Origin: Euzebyella marina
Lineage (GTDB): Bacteria; Bacteroidota; Bacteroidia; Flavobacteriales; Flavobacteriaceae
DNA length: 64,000 nucleotides
NCBI RefSeq assembly: GCF_014855515.1
Contig: NZ_JACYFK010000001.1
Span: 310,001-374,000, forward strand
Reading direction: 5' to 3'
Below are positions 16,677 through 24,019 of the stretch, piece by piece; the first letter of the stretch is position 1; each line of letters begins with the position of its first letter. Made by a program: the position numbers and the translations under genes. The notes below the pieces were generated by a model, which saw only the letters and a list, made by a program, of their open reading frames with translations, was not told the origin of the DNA and searched no databases.

Positions 16677-17366
16677 CTATAGTATATAAAAAATCAACCC
16701 CAAACGTAAGGGGCGAATGGTAAACGGAGAGCCATTCAACAAAACGCCATCATTAAACAAGTTATTCAACCCATAATAAGCGTGCAGGTTGAAGGTATTG
16801 TAGCCAAAATTAAAGGTGAGTCCGTATTGAAATTTACGAATATCACCATTGTAAAAAGTCTCTTTAGGCCCTTCTCTGGGTACATACTTAGACCGGCCAC
16901 CTACTAAATACCCTAACTTAACACCTGCATAGATACGCCAAAACTTATGTGATTCAGCGGTAGAATTCCGCCAACGAAATTGCAGGGGCATTTCAAGCAT
17001 ATGGGTTTCAATCTTATTTCGCTTAAAAACATCCTCATCCTCTAATATGGAATATTCAAAACCCTCGTCTAATTCAGTACTTAAAAGATTGGAGTAGTAA
17101 GAGTAGTAACCATACCCCAAACCGATACCGAGGGCAACATTTCTTCTAAGGTTCAAGGGCAAATCCTTTATTAATCCACCTTGAAGGCCGTAAGACAGAT
17201 TACTTTGATTGACAGGATCTGGCTTATCTAAGAGAAAGTTGTAAGTGAGACCTAAATAAAATTGATCTTCTAAATATTTATCATCAACCTCTACTGAATC
17301 TTGAATAATCTGTGCCTGTACAGTACACACCAAGAACAAAAAGGAAAGTGCTGATAGAAATCTCAT
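16677..17366 (-). CDS. porT: PorT/SprT-like outer-membrane beta-barrel protein (type IX secretion)
   Basis: 229 aa. A signal peptide (cut after CTVQAQ, about residue 19) is followed by amphipathic strands and aromatic-rich turns expected for an eight-stranded barrel: YLGLTYNFLLDKPD, GLGYGYYSYYSNLL, MLEMPLQFRWRNS and a terminal LRLGLIFYIL ending in a hydrophobic residue. Length and pattern match the PorT/SprT family needed for type IX secretion and gliding in Bacteroidota. The position beside an ExbBD cluster is also what I recall for flavobacteria. Generic porin-family beta-barrels look similar, so the symbol is a reasoned call. It is separated from exbD by a terminator. Confidence 0.65.
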   Translation of the reverse strand: MRFLSALSFLFLVCTVQAQIIQDSVEVDDKYLEDQFYLGLTYNFLLDKPDPVNQSNLSYGLQGGLIKDLPLNLRRNVALGIGLGYGYYSYYSNLLSTELDEGFEYSILEDEDVFKRNKIETHMLEMPLQFRWRNSTAESHKFWRIYAGVKLGYLVGGRSKYVPREGPKETFYNGDIRKFQYGLTFNFGYNTFNLHAYYGLNNLFNDGVLLNGSPFTIRPLRLGLIFYIL

Positions 17367-17385
17367 GCTACTAATTTAGACAAAT

Positions 17386-17414
17386 AAAAAACGCCTTGAA
17401 TTAAATTCAAGGCG
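17386..17414 (-). terminator. Terminator of the exbB-exbD operon
   Basis: CGCCTTGAAT (17392-17401) and ATTCAAGGCG (17405-17414) form a 10-bp perfect stem with a 3-base loop. Read on the minus strand it is followed by TTTTTTATTT, so it stops the exb transcript just before porT. Confidence 0.9.
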
Positions 17415-17452
17415 CTTAAAAATATTATTATCTACTGAACTAAGAATAGATT

Positions 17453-17935
17453 CTACTGAAGGTTATTAAAAGCATCACCTTCGTAAGTGGTGTAATTTAC
17501 TTTTAATGCATTAACCTTACGTAGTTCTTGCTTAATGTCAGAGATGAGACCCATATTAGCATTTTTGTCGACTTTAAGTGCAGTGGTCAATACATTCTGC
17601 AATTCTTGAGCTTTTTTGGCTCGCTCTTGCAAAATATAATCTCCTACTGAAGATGGGTCGGCAAATTTATCGTTCAATTGAATCTTAGGTTCTTTACCGA
17701 ACTGTGAAGCATACTGCGAAGTTGGTGCACCCACGTAGATATAAATAACCCTATCTTTCTTTTCCAGTTTCTTTGTTTCACTGGCATTAGGCAGGGTATT
17801 TTCTACCTTCAAGGTACTATCTTTCATTACCGTTACGGTCATGAAGAAAAATAACAGCATGAAAACAATGTCAGGTAAGGCAGCCGTGTTTACCGCTGGC
17901 AAACCTTCATCTTTTTTCTTTGCAAATTTTGACAT
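17453..17935 (-). CDS. exbD: ExbD/TolR family biopolymer transporter (second copy)
   Basis: 160 aa. One N-terminal membrane helix contains the essential protonatable Asp (TAALPDIVFMLLFFFMTVTV), then a periplasmic ExbD-type domain. With ExbB it forms the proton-driven motor that energises TonB or Tol-type transport. It is the last gene of the cluster, 25 bases after the first exbD, and it is followed by a terminator. Having two different ExbD proteins in tandem is normal for Bacteroidota and suggests a hetero-oligomeric motor. Confidence 0.9.
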   Translation of the reverse strand: MSKFAKKKDEGLPAVNTAALPDIVFMLLFFFMTVTVMKDSTLKVENTLPNASETKKLEKKDRVIYIYVGAPTSQYASQFGKEPKIQLNDKFADPSSVGDYILQERAKKAQELQNVLTTALKVDKNANMGLISDIKQELRKVNALKVNYTTYEGDAFNNLQ

Positions 17936-17960
17936 AGTATTCTTTGTTTAACTGTTATTG

Positions 17961-18566
17961 TTAGTTTGCACTGGTTTCAGCTTCCGACAGTTTTTGAGGG
18001 AACAAGTCTTGTACTCTTTTAACTTTTTCCTTCAAATCGTCTTTTGTGCTAGATTCGGTCTCCGGATTCAGATATTCCGCCTCCATATCAACGAAATCTC
18101 TTTTAAACAGACGCTGAGCCTCACGATTTCTTAGATCGTTGTAAGCCCCTACCAATTCGTTCTGAACAGTAATATAGGTACTGTATTTAGTTTCCCTATC
18201 GTTCTTTAAAGAAATAATAGCTTTTGTCGGGTTATCAGATGATTCTGTGTTCTTGGCTCCTTTACAGTAAGTACAGGTTCCATCGCCGCCATTATCCAAA
18301 AAGGCAATAGCTCTTTCCCTCAAATTCTTTATATCAGTCAACTCATCCTCTACCAATAGCTGACCGTTTTTGTTGATATTCACTTCGAAGATATTCTTCT
18401 GCTTAATAACAACATCATTCTCGGGCGGTTCTATAGGCGGTAACATACGGTCAAGGCCAGCATCTGTTTCAATCGTTGTTGTTACTAGAAAGAAAATAAG
18501 TAACAAGAACGCGATGTCTGCCATAGATCCCGCATTTACCTCTGCTGGTGCTCCTCTTTTTGGCAT
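17961..18566 (-). CDS. exbD: ExbD/TolR family biopolymer transporter with a Cys-containing insert
   Basis: 201 aa, longer than the usual ExbD of about 140-160. The helix SMADIAFLLLIFFLVTTTI carries the conserved Asp. The periplasmic part contains a CTYC pair at about residues 98-101 (GTCTYCKGAKN), inside the ExbD beta-domain, and an extended C-terminal helical tail rich in Glu, Lys and Asp. In the oxidising periplasm the two cysteines may form a disulphide. It lies between the 146-aa membrane protein and the second exbD with 16- and 25-base gaps, so it is in one operon. Confidence 0.9.
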   Translation of the reverse strand: MPKRGAPAEVNAGSMADIAFLLLIFFLVTTTIETDAGLDRMLPPIEPPENDVVIKQKNIFEVNINKNGQLLVEDELTDIKNLRERAIAFLDNGGDGTCTYCKGAKNTESSDNPTKAIISLKNDRETKYSTYITVQNELVGAYNDLRNREAQRLFKRDFVDMEAEYLNPETESSTKDDLKEKVKRVQDLFPQKLSEAETSAN

Positions 18567-18582
18567 AATTTAAACTTTTTAA

Positions 18583-19023
18583 TTATTTAGTCATCTTTCT
18601 AACACCGCCCCAAATCATGGAAGCGATGGCGATAATGGTCAATATAAAAAACACATTGATACCTGCACCAATTTGTTTTACTTCACTTTCAGTGGTCGCA
18701 ACTCCCCTATCGGCCATTTCTTGAAGGCTTACATCGGTACCATCGGCCATTACATAACCGATACCAACTACCAATAAGAAACCTACAACAACAAAAAGGC
18801 TCTTTTTAAGACTTGCCGGATTAGCGAACAAATTCTTGATAGAGAAAATCAAACTGAAAAATATAGCCACACCCAACAATACATAGGTAATGACAAACAT
18901 GGTATTTAGCGCACCACTACTTGCTGCTTCGGCAGCAGGCATCTCAGACTCTGGTAACAAGAACCAAAGCACAGCACCTATCAAACCGATTGCAATGAGC
19001 GCAATTTTTATAATCTTATGCAT
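18583..19023 (-). CDS. Four-helix membrane protein of the ExbBD cluster, function unknown
   Basis: 146 aa with four predicted membrane segments: about 5-22, 41-62, 72-92 and 120-138. There is an Ala/Glu-rich loop (ESEMPAAEAASSG) and a short loop, DGTDVSLQEMADRG, between helices 3 and 4. I recognise no catalytic motif. It is inserted between exbB and exbD with gaps of 27 and 16 bases, so it is almost certainly co-expressed and may be a subunit or assembly factor of this motor. A conserved role is inferred from position only. Confidence 0.8.
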   Translation of the reverse strand: MHKIIKIALIAIGLIGAVLWFLLPESEMPAAEAASSGALNTMFVITYVLLGVAIFFSLIFSIKNLFANPASLKKSLFVVVGFLLVVGIGYVMADGTDVSLQEMADRGVATTESEVKQIGAGINVFFILTIIAIASMIWGGVRKMTK

Positions 19024-19050
19024 AATTTTAAGGTTTTAAAGGTGTGCGAT

Positions 19051-19797
19051 TTACTTTTTGTGATCTACCAACAAATCGATCAAAACGATAGAAGAATCTT
19101 CCATATCGTTAACAATGCTATCAATTTTAGCGATGATGTAGTTGTAGAAAATCTGAAGGATAATAGCGGTGATAAGACCGAATACCGTAGTCAAAAGTGC
19201 AACCTGGATATCACCTGCAATAAGAGAGGCACTCAAGTTACCAACAGCACTAATTTTCTGGAAGGCCTGAATCATACCGATTACCGTACCCATGAACCCA
19301 AGCATCGGAGCAATAGCGATGAAAAGAGACAACCAAGAAACGTTTTTCTCTAATTGACCCATTTGAACACCACCGTAGGCAACAACAGCCTTTTCAGCAG
19401 ATTCAACACTTTCTCCTGCTCTATCCAAACCTTGATAGTAAATAGAAGCAACAGGACCTTTTGTATTTCTACAAACTTCTTTAGCAGCTTCAACACCTCC
19501 AGAAGCCAAGGCATCTTCTACTTGCTGCTTCAATTTAGTTGTGTTGGTAGTAGCCATGTTCAAGTATATGATTCTTTCGATAGCAACTGCCAAACCTAAA
19601 ATCAAACATAAAAGTACAATACCCATGAAACCGGCACCACCCTGAATAAACATTTCTTTTAAAACTTGGGTAAAACCTTTTTCTGCTTCAGCGGGGGCGT
19701 CTTGTAACATAGTTGCAGCAGTAGCCATTGCATTTACAGTATTTGTGCTCAATACAAACAACCCGCCAACGGCTAGGATAGAGGATAATTTTTTCAT
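19051..19797 (-). CDS. exbB: MotA/TolQ/ExbB proton channel family protein
   Basis: 248 aa. An N-terminal signal-like segment (MKKLSSILAVGGLFVLSTNT) precedes a helix at about 55-75, a cytoplasmic domain and a helical pair at about 155-220 with the family signature SLFIAIAPMLGFMGTVIGMIQAF. It is the pentameric scaffold of the ExbBD motor and opens a four-gene operon, exbB, membrane protein, exbD, exbD. Its likely clients are the TonB-dependent SusC transporters, including the two in this window, although no tonB is seen here. Confidence 0.92.
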   Translation of the reverse strand: MKKLSSILAVGGLFVLSTNTVNAMATAATMLQDAPAEAEKGFTQVLKEMFIQGGAGFMGIVLLCLILGLAVAIERIIYLNMATTNTTKLKQQVEDALASGGVEAAKEVCRNTKGPVASIYYQGLDRAGESVESAEKAVVAYGGVQMGQLEKNVSWLSLFIAIAPMLGFMGTVIGMIQAFQKISAVGNLSASLIAGDIQVALLTTVFGLITAIILQIFYNYIIAKIDSIVNDMEDSSIVLIDLLVDHKK

Positions 19798-20039
19798 TTT
19801 TTCAAACTTAGATTAGTTATTTAATAGGGTTAAAGATAAAAAAAAATCGTAACAAAAAAAGTAAAACTTCAAAGCATACAAGAAGCGTCAAACACCGTTT
19901 TAACTAGGCCTCGACACACATTCAAGTGTCTCTAACCCAATCACAAACCGCTACTCACGGCCTCCCTTTTGCTAATAAAACTAAACTTACAAATATTTCC
20001 CGGTTTCCAGTATTGGCTCGAAAAATCTTTTTGCACTTG

Positions 20040-20127
20040 CAGAGAGGAAGGGATTCGAACCCTCGATACACTTTTGGTGTATACACACTTTCCAGGCGTG
20101 CGCCTTCGACCACTCGGCCACCTCTCT
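20040..20127 (-). tRNA. tRNA-Ser (anticodon GGA)
   Basis: Read on the minus strand, AGAGAGG (20127-20121) and CCTCTCT (20047-20041) make a 7-bp acceptor stem with discriminator G at 20040. The D-arm GCCGAGTGGTCGAAGGC, anticodon loop CTGGAAA with anticodon GGA, a long variable arm (ACACCAAAAGTGT) typical of class II tRNAs, and the T-loop GGTTCGAATCC are all present. CCA is not encoded (CAA follows), so it must be added after transcription. It reads UCC and UCU serine codons. It stands alone between exbB and ansA, on the same strand as both. Confidence 0.97.
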
Positions 20128-20233
20128 AAAACGCCCCTGCCCTTTCATGTTATCCAAGACGAGATAGGCTCACCTAATTCGGGTTGGCCAAATAACAAAA
20201 AAAATATTAGTTGATGAAATTAAACAAGAACTT

Positions 20234-21283
20234 TTATCGCATTTCACCACGAAGGGAAGTTTCAAATACGGTTTTGAACAATTTTGGGGAAATCTCGCTC
20301 CCCAGAAGGTACATCAGCTTGGTAATGGCGGCCTCGGTCGTTATATCTTTACCATTGATAACTTGGGCACTTTGAAGGTGTTTGCTTGTCTCATATCTTC
20401 CCATCACCACAGAACCTCCAGAGCATTGCGTAACGTTCACAACCTGCACACCTCTTTCTGCGGCCAAATTCAGGGCGTTACTCAACCAAGGCTCTGTAGG
20501 GGCATTTCCTGAACCGTAGGTTTCCATTACTAGGGCCTTTAAACCCGGAATATCCAAAACACTCCTCATTACCTTCTCAGACATATTGGGAAACAGTTTC
20601 AAAATAGCCACATCATCGCTCATTATTTTATGCACCTTGAACTTTTTACTACCCGAGTTACCCAATAAATTATCACGGTATACTTTCAAATGCACCCCCG
20701 ACTCAATCAAGGGCGGGTGGTTTAACGATGCGAAGGCCTGAAAATGCTCTGCATTAATCTTGGTAGTTCTGTTGGCCCGGTAAAGCTTATATTCAAAATA
20801 AAGCCCTACTTCTTGAACAACCGGCTGACCGTTCTCGGTCAGGGCGGCAATTTGCACTGAAGTTATAAGATTCTCTTTGGCATCGGTTCTTAGGTCACCT
20901 ATTGGAAGTTGTGAGCCAGTAAATATTACCGGCTTTGCCAAATTTTCTAGCATAAAGCTTAACGCGGAAGAAGTATAACTCATGGTATCACTACCATGCA
21001 GAACTACAAAACCATCATATTCATCATAATGTGCCTCGATCAAACTGGCGAGATGAATCCAGTGCCGAGCGTTCATATTAGAAGAATCAATAGGCTTATC
21101 AAAAGATACCGTATCGATTTTACAATCAAGCTGATTCAACTCGGGTATTCGCTTCAACAACTCACTAAAGTCAAATGCCTTTAATGCACCTGTTTTGTAA
21201 TCTTTGACCATACCAATGGTACCGCCCGTATAAATCAACAAAATTTTAGTTGCTCCGCTCAAAACATCATCCTTAAATTCCAA
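20234..21283 (-). CDS. ansA: Type I L-asparaginase
   Basis: 349 aa, like E. coli AnsA; a cytoplasmic enzyme hydrolysing L-asparagine to aspartate and ammonia. Both catalytic signatures are intact: YTGGTIGM, with nucleophilic Thr22, and VLHGSDTMSYT with the second Thr and Asp, plus the Lys of RTDAKEN. There is no signal peptide, which fits the cytoplasmic type I form. It overlaps tatD by 11 bases, so the two are translated from one message. Together with the glycosylasparaginase fragment at the window's left edge, the strain has two unrelated asparagine-amide hydrolases. Confidence 0.95.
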   Translation of the reverse strand: MEFKDDVLSGATKILLIYTGGTIGMVKDYKTGALKAFDFSELLKRIPELNQLDCKIDTVSFDKPIDSSNMNARHWIHLASLIEAHYDEYDGFVVLHGSDTMSYTSSALSFMLENLAKPVIFTGSQLPIGDLRTDAKENLITSVQIAALTENGQPVVQEVGLYFEYKLYRANRTTKINAEHFQAFASLNHPPLIESGVHLKVYRDNLLGNSGSKKFKVHKIMSDDVAILKLFPNMSEKVMRSVLDIPGLKALVMETYGSGNAPTEPWLSNALNLAAERGVQVVNVTQCSGGSVVMGRYETSKHLQSAQVINGKDITTEAAITKLMYLLGSEISPKLFKTVFETSLRGEMR

Positions 21284-22040
21284 AAACAGTTTTGGAGTTT
21301 TCTGTAGTTACGTTCGCTACTTCCTCAATCGACACCTTATATATATGCGAAAGTTTTTCGGCCACGTTAACCAAATAAGCACTTTCGTTTCTTTTGCCCC
21401 TAAAAGGTGTTGGGGCGAGGTAAGGAGCATCTGTCTCCAAAACAATCTCAGAAATAGGTATTTCATTCAAAAACCTATCTATTTTACCATTTTTAAAAGT
21501 GACCACCCCACCTATTCCCAACTTCATATTATAAGACAATGCTTTCATGGCTTGATCAACGCTACCCGTAAAACAATGAAAGATACCGTGAAGTTCGTCA
21601 TCATGACACTCTTCCAGAATTTCAAATATCTCATCAAAAGCTTCCCTACAGTGTATAACAATCGGCAGATGATAACTTTTGGCCAACTCGATCTGCCTTT
21701 TAAAAGCATCTTGCTGTTGTTGCAAATAGCTTTTATCCCAATAAAGATCGATACCTATTTCACCTACAGCATAAAACTTGCGCTTAGCGAGCATCTCCTC
21801 TACATGAGACAATTCATTTTCATAATTATCCTTAACATGGGTGGGATGCAAACCCATCATCAAGAACATATTCTCTGGGTACTCGGCCTCCAATTTCAAC
21901 ATAGCATCGGTATATGTCGAATCTATAGCAGGTATGAAAAAACGTTCGATACCACGTTCAAAGGCCCTTTGTATCATCTTATCCCGGTCTTCATCAAATT
22001 GCTCACTATACAAATGAGTATGTGTATCTGTCAAATTCAT
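21273..22040 (-). CDS. tatD: TatD family metal-dependent hydrolase (DNase)
   Basis: 255 aa, the normal TatD size. The TIM-barrel metal ligands are present: DTHTHL at residues 5-10, the Glu of GEIGIDLYW, HCREAF with its His, HCFTGS, and ETDAPYLAP near the C-terminus. TatD proteins are 3'-5' exonucleases linked to DNA repair and fragmentation. It is the first gene of the tatD-ansA pair; its start overlaps nothing upstream and the divergent protease gene begins 133 bases away. Confidence 0.92.
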   Translation of the reverse strand: MNLTDTHTHLYSEQFDEDRDKMIQRAFERGIERFFIPAIDSTYTDAMLKLEAEYPENMFLMMGLHPTHVKDNYENELSHVEEMLAKRKFYAVGEIGIDLYWDKSYLQQQQDAFKRQIELAKSYHLPIVIHCREAFDEIFEILEECHDDELHGIFHCFTGSVDQAMKALSYNMKLGIGGVVTFKNGKIDRFLNEIPISEIVLETDAPYLAPTPFRGKRNESAYLVNVAEKLSHIYKVSIEEVANVTTENSKTVFGI

Positions 22041-22124
22041 GGCGCAAAAATAGCCTTATCTTTAGTATCTAGAAACTATATCTCATTTTATGGCCCATAT
22101 GACACGGCCGTCAAGCCTTTAACC

Positions 22125-22132
22125 TATCTTTG
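22125..22132 (+). promoter_or_regulatory. -7 element for the retropepsin-like protease gene
   Basis: TATCTTTG, followed by C, matches TAnnTTTG and lies 41 bases before the ATG at 22174. No TTTG is present at -33. Confidence 0.5.
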
Positions 22133-22173
22133 CTTCTTTTTAAATAAGTTGCATCAATATACTTAGCTAGGCT

Positions 22174-22617
22174 ATGGCATCATTAAAAAGTTTTTTAACT
22201 AAGAAGGATTATTCCCGAATAAAACTCGAAGTAACCGAGACGAACCATTTTGAAATTACCGCGAAAATTAATGGCATATTGGGCAGGTTCATTCTTGATA
22301 CGGGCGCCTCTAATACCTGTATCGGATTTGATAAGGTCGAGCATTTTAAACTAAGCTCTGAAGAATCGGAAATCAAAGCAGCGGGAGCAGGAGGCACCAA
22401 CCTAAAAACACTTATTTCCCTAAAAAACAAGATAGAAATCGGCGAGTGGAAGAAAAGGAAAACCAAAATTGTACTTTTCGACCTAGTTCATGTCAACGAG
22501 GCCCTTACCGCTCACAATGTTTTACCAGTAGATGGTATTATCGGGGCAGATGTGCTTAAAAAAGCAAAGGCCATTATTGACTATGATAAATCTTGTGTGT
22601 ATCTAAGGAAGAAATAA
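22174..22617 (+). CDS. Retropepsin-like aspartic protease (clan AA)
   Basis: 147 aa, one single-lobe aspartic protease domain that would have to work as a dimer. The catalytic motif FILDTGASNTCIG has Asp42; the flap-like region is followed by the second signature LPVDGIIGADVL (hydrophobic-hydrophobic-Gly), then IDYDKSCVYLRKK. There is no signal peptide or membrane anchor, so it is probably cytoplasmic. Bacterial relatives fall in the gag-polyprotein-type or Asp_protease_2 groups, whose substrates are mostly unknown. It is a single gene between divergent tatD and convergent odhB, and no retroelement genes are nearby. Confidence 0.85.
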   Translation: MASLKSFLTKKDYSRIKLEVTETNHFEITAKINGILGRFILDTGASNTCIGFDKVEHFKLSSEESEIKAAGAGGTNLKTLISLKNKIEIGEWKKRKTKIVLFDLVHVNEALTAHNVLPVDGIIGADVLKKAKAIIDYDKSCVYLRKK

Positions 22618-22634
22618 TTCTTCTCACTAAAAAT

Positions 22635-22673
22635 AAAAAGGCCGGGCCGCACATGTGCGGCCCGGCCTTTTTT
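22635..22673. terminator. Bidirectional terminator, 38-bp perfect palindrome
   Basis: A 28-bp GC-rich perfect palindrome (22640-22667, centre ACATGT) is flanked by AAAAA and TTTTTT, giving 38 bp of exact dyad symmetry. It sits between the convergent protease and odhB genes and should terminate both. Confidence 0.95.
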
Positions 22674-22687
22674 AATGAATCTATATC

Positions 22688-23962
22688 TTAAAGCTCTAAG
22701 GCTCTTTCTAAATTACCGCTCATCAATAGCTCCTCCGGATTTTCAAGTGCTTCTTTAACAGCAACCAAGAATCCAACGGATTCCTTACCATCAATAATTC
22801 TATGGTCATAGGACAAAGCCACGTACATAATAGGAGCAATCGCAATAGCGCCATCTCGAACGATTGGGCGCTCTACAATATTATGCATACCTAAAATAGC
22901 ACTCTGAGGCGGGTTGATAATCGGCGTTGAAAGCATTGATCCAAAAACCCCACCATTGGTAATAGTAAAAGTACCTCCGGTCATCTCATCAACAGTTATC
23001 TCGCCTTCTCGAGCACGAATGGCCAAACGCTTAACTTCGGCCTCGACACCCCTAAAACTTAAGTTCTCGGCATTTCTTATAACAGGCACCATCAAACCTT
23101 TAGGCCCGGAAACAGCAATACTAATATCACAGAAATCATACGAAATCATTTCTTTGCCATCTATCATAGAATTTACAGCAGGAAATTCTTTCAGGGCACG
23201 AACTACGGCCAAAGTGAAAAACGACATAAAACCAAGGCTCACCCCGTGCTTTGATTTAAAATCTTCTTTATACTTAGAACGTAAATCAAAAATAGGTGAC
23301 ATATCGACCTCGTTAAAGGTGGTCAACATCGCTGTATCATTCTTAACGGAAACCAAACGCTCGGCAACCTTTCTTCTCAACATCGAAAGTTTCGAACGGG
23401 TCTCACCTCTACTCGCACCCGATGGGCTGCCCATAGACGGTACCGCCTTCACGGCATCGTCCTTAGTTATTCGACCATCTTTACCACTTCCTTTAACAGA
23501 AGAAGCTTCAATGCCTTTTTCGCTTAAAATTTTCTTTGCCGCCGGTGAAGCTACACCAGAAGCATATGTTTCCTTAGCCTGCGCAGGCTGAGGAGCTTTT
23601 TCCCCCTCGCTTTTCGAAGAGGCTTCTTGCTCTTTTGCCAAGTCTTTCTCAGCCTTAGCACCCGAACCTTCATCGCCTCCGCCCATGGTACTGTCCGCTC
23701 CATCACTTGCTCCTTCTGGTTTGGCGGCATCGGTATCAATTAGGCAAACCACTTCGCCAACAGCTACTGCATCGCCTACTTCGGCCTTCAAAGTAATGAT
23801 TCCACTCTCTTCTGCCGGAAGTTCAAGAGTTGCTTTATCAGAGTCCACTTCGGCAATGGCCTGGTCCTTTTCGACATAATCACCGTCTTCGACCAACCAT
23901 TCGGCTATCTCAACCTCGGTAATCGATTCGCCCGGAGATGGAACTTTCATTTCTAATATCAT
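22688..23962 (-). CDS. odhB: 2-oxoglutarate dehydrogenase E2, dihydrolipoyllysine succinyltransferase
   Basis: 424 aa with the standard layout: lipoyl domain (1-75; Lys43 in DSDKATLEL is the lipoylation site), an Asp/Glu/Gly/Ser-rich linker (about 80-130), the peripheral subunit-binding domain (ASPAAKKILSEKGI to GRITKDDAV, about 138-172) and the catalytic acyltransferase domain ending in SYDHRIIDGKE, with His387 and Asp391. It forms the core of the complex that makes succinyl-CoA in the TCA cycle. The first residues MILEMKVPSPGESITEV support the start. It is 57 bases downstream of sucA on the same strand. E3 (lpd) is not in the window. Confidence 0.95.
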   Translation of the reverse strand: MILEMKVPSPGESITEVEIAEWLVEDGDYVEKDQAIAEVDSDKATLELPAEESGIITLKAEVGDAVAVGEVVCLIDTDAAKPEGASDGADSTMGGGDEGSGAKAEKDLAKEQEASSKSEGEKAPQPAQAKETYASGVASPAAKKILSEKGIEASSVKGSGKDGRITKDDAVKAVPSMGSPSGASRGETRSKLSMLRRKVAERLVSVKNDTAMLTTFNEVDMSPIFDLRSKYKEDFKSKHGVSLGFMSFFTLAVVRALKEFPAVNSMIDGKEMISYDFCDISIAVSGPKGLMVPVIRNAENLSFRGVEAEVKRLAIRAREGEITVDEMTGGTFTITNGGVFGSMLSTPIINPPQSAILGMHNIVERPIVRDGAIAIAPIMYVALSYDHRIIDGKESVGFLVAVKEALENPEELLMSGNLERALEL

Positions 23963-24019
23963 GCTATTCTTATTTGCTGTGTTATTTTAGTTACTATTCT
24001 TTTAGAGGAAAAGCTATAA

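Noticed and set aside
21345-22166. 273-codon open frame on the + strand
   Set aside because: It is antisense to tatD, whose metal-binding motifs are intact; the translation has no family resemblance.
22174-22617. Retropepsin-like gene as part of a retroelement
   Set aside because: No reverse transcriptase, RNase H or flanking repeats nearby; it looks like an ordinary chromosomal gene with its own promoter and terminator.
22914-23591. 225-codon open frame on the + strand
   Set aside because: Antisense to odhB, which has a complete domain set.
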